A DNA stretch of 20,536 nt from a virus. The stretch covers positions 1 to 20,536 of IMG/VR virus record IMGVR_UViG_3300037347_000115; one strand, written 5' to 3'. Positions 20,119-20,536 of this stretch are shown here, piece by piece (positions within the stretch are counted from its first letter, which is position 1; every line of letters begins with the position of its first letter). The notes under the pieces are model-generated. The model made no database searches and had not been told where the DNA came from. It saw only the letters and a program-made list of their open reading frames with translations. The position numbers were made by a program, and so were the translations under genes.

Positions 20119-20536
20119 TACCAGGTCATCAAACCGCACGCCATCCGACTCGCGGTTGGCACTGCCTTCGGCATAGTCCTGCCAGCGGCGAACAATAACG
20201 TCGCAGTGCTTCGGGTCAAGCTCCATCAGCCGCGCCTGGCGTCCCGATTTCTCGGCAGCGATCATGGTCGTGCCCGACCCACCGAAGGCATCCAGCACCA
20301 CATCACCGGGCCGACTGGAATTGCGAATCGCACGCTCCACCAGTTCCACGGGCTTCATAGTCGGGTGCAGATCGTTATTGTGCGGCTTTTTGATGTTCCA
20401 GACATCGCCTTGATTGCGGTCACCGCACCAGTGGCGTTTACTGCCCTCGGGCCAGCCATAGAGGATCGGCTCGAACTGGCGCTGGTAGTCGGCGTGGCCA
20501 AGCGTGAAGGTGTGCTTGGCCCAGATGATGAAGGTC
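20059..20536 (-). CDS. DNA N6-adenine/N4-cytosine methyltransferase, C-terminal part
   Basis: The frame enters from the right edge; the last 158 codons are present and end at TAG 20061-20059. Visible: FIIWAKHTFTLGHADYQRQF, PILYGWPEGSKRHWCGDRNQ, DVWNIKKPHNNDLHPTMKPV, then GDVVLDAFGGSGTTMIAAEK (AdoMet-binding motif I) and ARLMELDPKHCDVIVRRWQD. Motif I after the HPTMKP segment means the catalytic (D/N)PPY motif is upstream, outside the window, as in beta-class enzymes. In phages such enzymes are often ParB-nuclease/methylase fusions; that cannot be checked here. Likely role: protecting phage DNA from restriction. The last ~20 residues overlap gene I. Confidence 0.92.
   Translation of the reverse strand, partial: TFIIWAKHTFTLGHADYQRQFEPILYGWPEGSKRHWCGDRNQGDVWNIKKPHNNDLHPTMKPVELVERAIRNSSRPGDVVLDAFGGSGTTMIAAEKSGRQARLMELDPKHCDVIVRRWQDYAEGSANRESDGVRFDDLVSEPGGLEHREAVAGVAHET

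Noticed and set aside
1-20536. tRNA or rRNA genes, insertion sequences, integrase attachment sites
   Set aside because: I saw no cloverleaf with T-loop GTTCRA pattern, no transposase frame and no integrase gene; nothing to support any of these.

Overview
The window is a GC-rich stretch of a tailed-phage genome, most likely a prophage of a proteobacterium. A beta- or gammaproteobacterial host is my guess from GC content, Shine-Dalgarno usage and the toxin-antitoxin families; nothing here fixes the species. Head genes are of the lambda type: GpA-family large terminase, gpW-like connector, lambda-type portal, S49 protease with nested scaffold, gpD-like decoration protein, gpE-like major capsid, FII-like and U-like joining proteins. 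The baseplate genes are of the P2 type (V, W, J, I, then tail-fibre-associated proteins). The particle should therefore be a myovirus with a lambda-like head. No sheath, tube, tape-measure, lysis, integrase or small-terminase gene is visible; some of these probably lie left of position 1.

Layout. Positions 16418 down to 1 form one leftward (minus-strand) late operon. Genes are tightly packed, with TGATG or ATGA stop/start overlaps at several joints. Three rightward (plus-strand) cassettes interrupt it exactly at gene boundaries: yefM-yoeB (14031-14541) between the large terminase and the connector, a higB-higA type module (11720-12338) between portal and protease, and a Fic-domain gene with its own operator cluster (5666-7173) between gpV and gpW. 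The Fic insertion is bordered by damaged phage DNA: a frameshifted PAAR spike-tip remnant on one side and a diverged second copy of a gpV segment on the other.

From 16472 to 20118 the strand switches. Nine small plus-strand genes (57-190 codons) are mostly unlike each other and mostly of unknown function (one DUF3489, one probable DUF6900). All but one are preceded by the same leader: CTTGGCTT and, exactly 22 bases further on, a box related to GCGTTACTAC or GCGTTCATAG, then 43-66 bases to the start codon. Several copies also carry an inverted arm (GCCAAG...CTTGGC). This is a set of independently transcribed one-gene cassettes under a common control signal, and it is the most unusual thing in the window. 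A leftward DNA methyltransferase gene enters from the right edge and overlaps the last small gene tail-to-tail.

How it fits together. The minus-strand operon builds and packages the particle. The plus-strand toxin cassettes look like lysogeny-expressed accessory genes (stabilisation, anti-phage or growth control) that would be transcribed against the late operon. The leader-linked small genes look like a coordinately switched accessory or early set whose products cannot be assigned from sequence alone.
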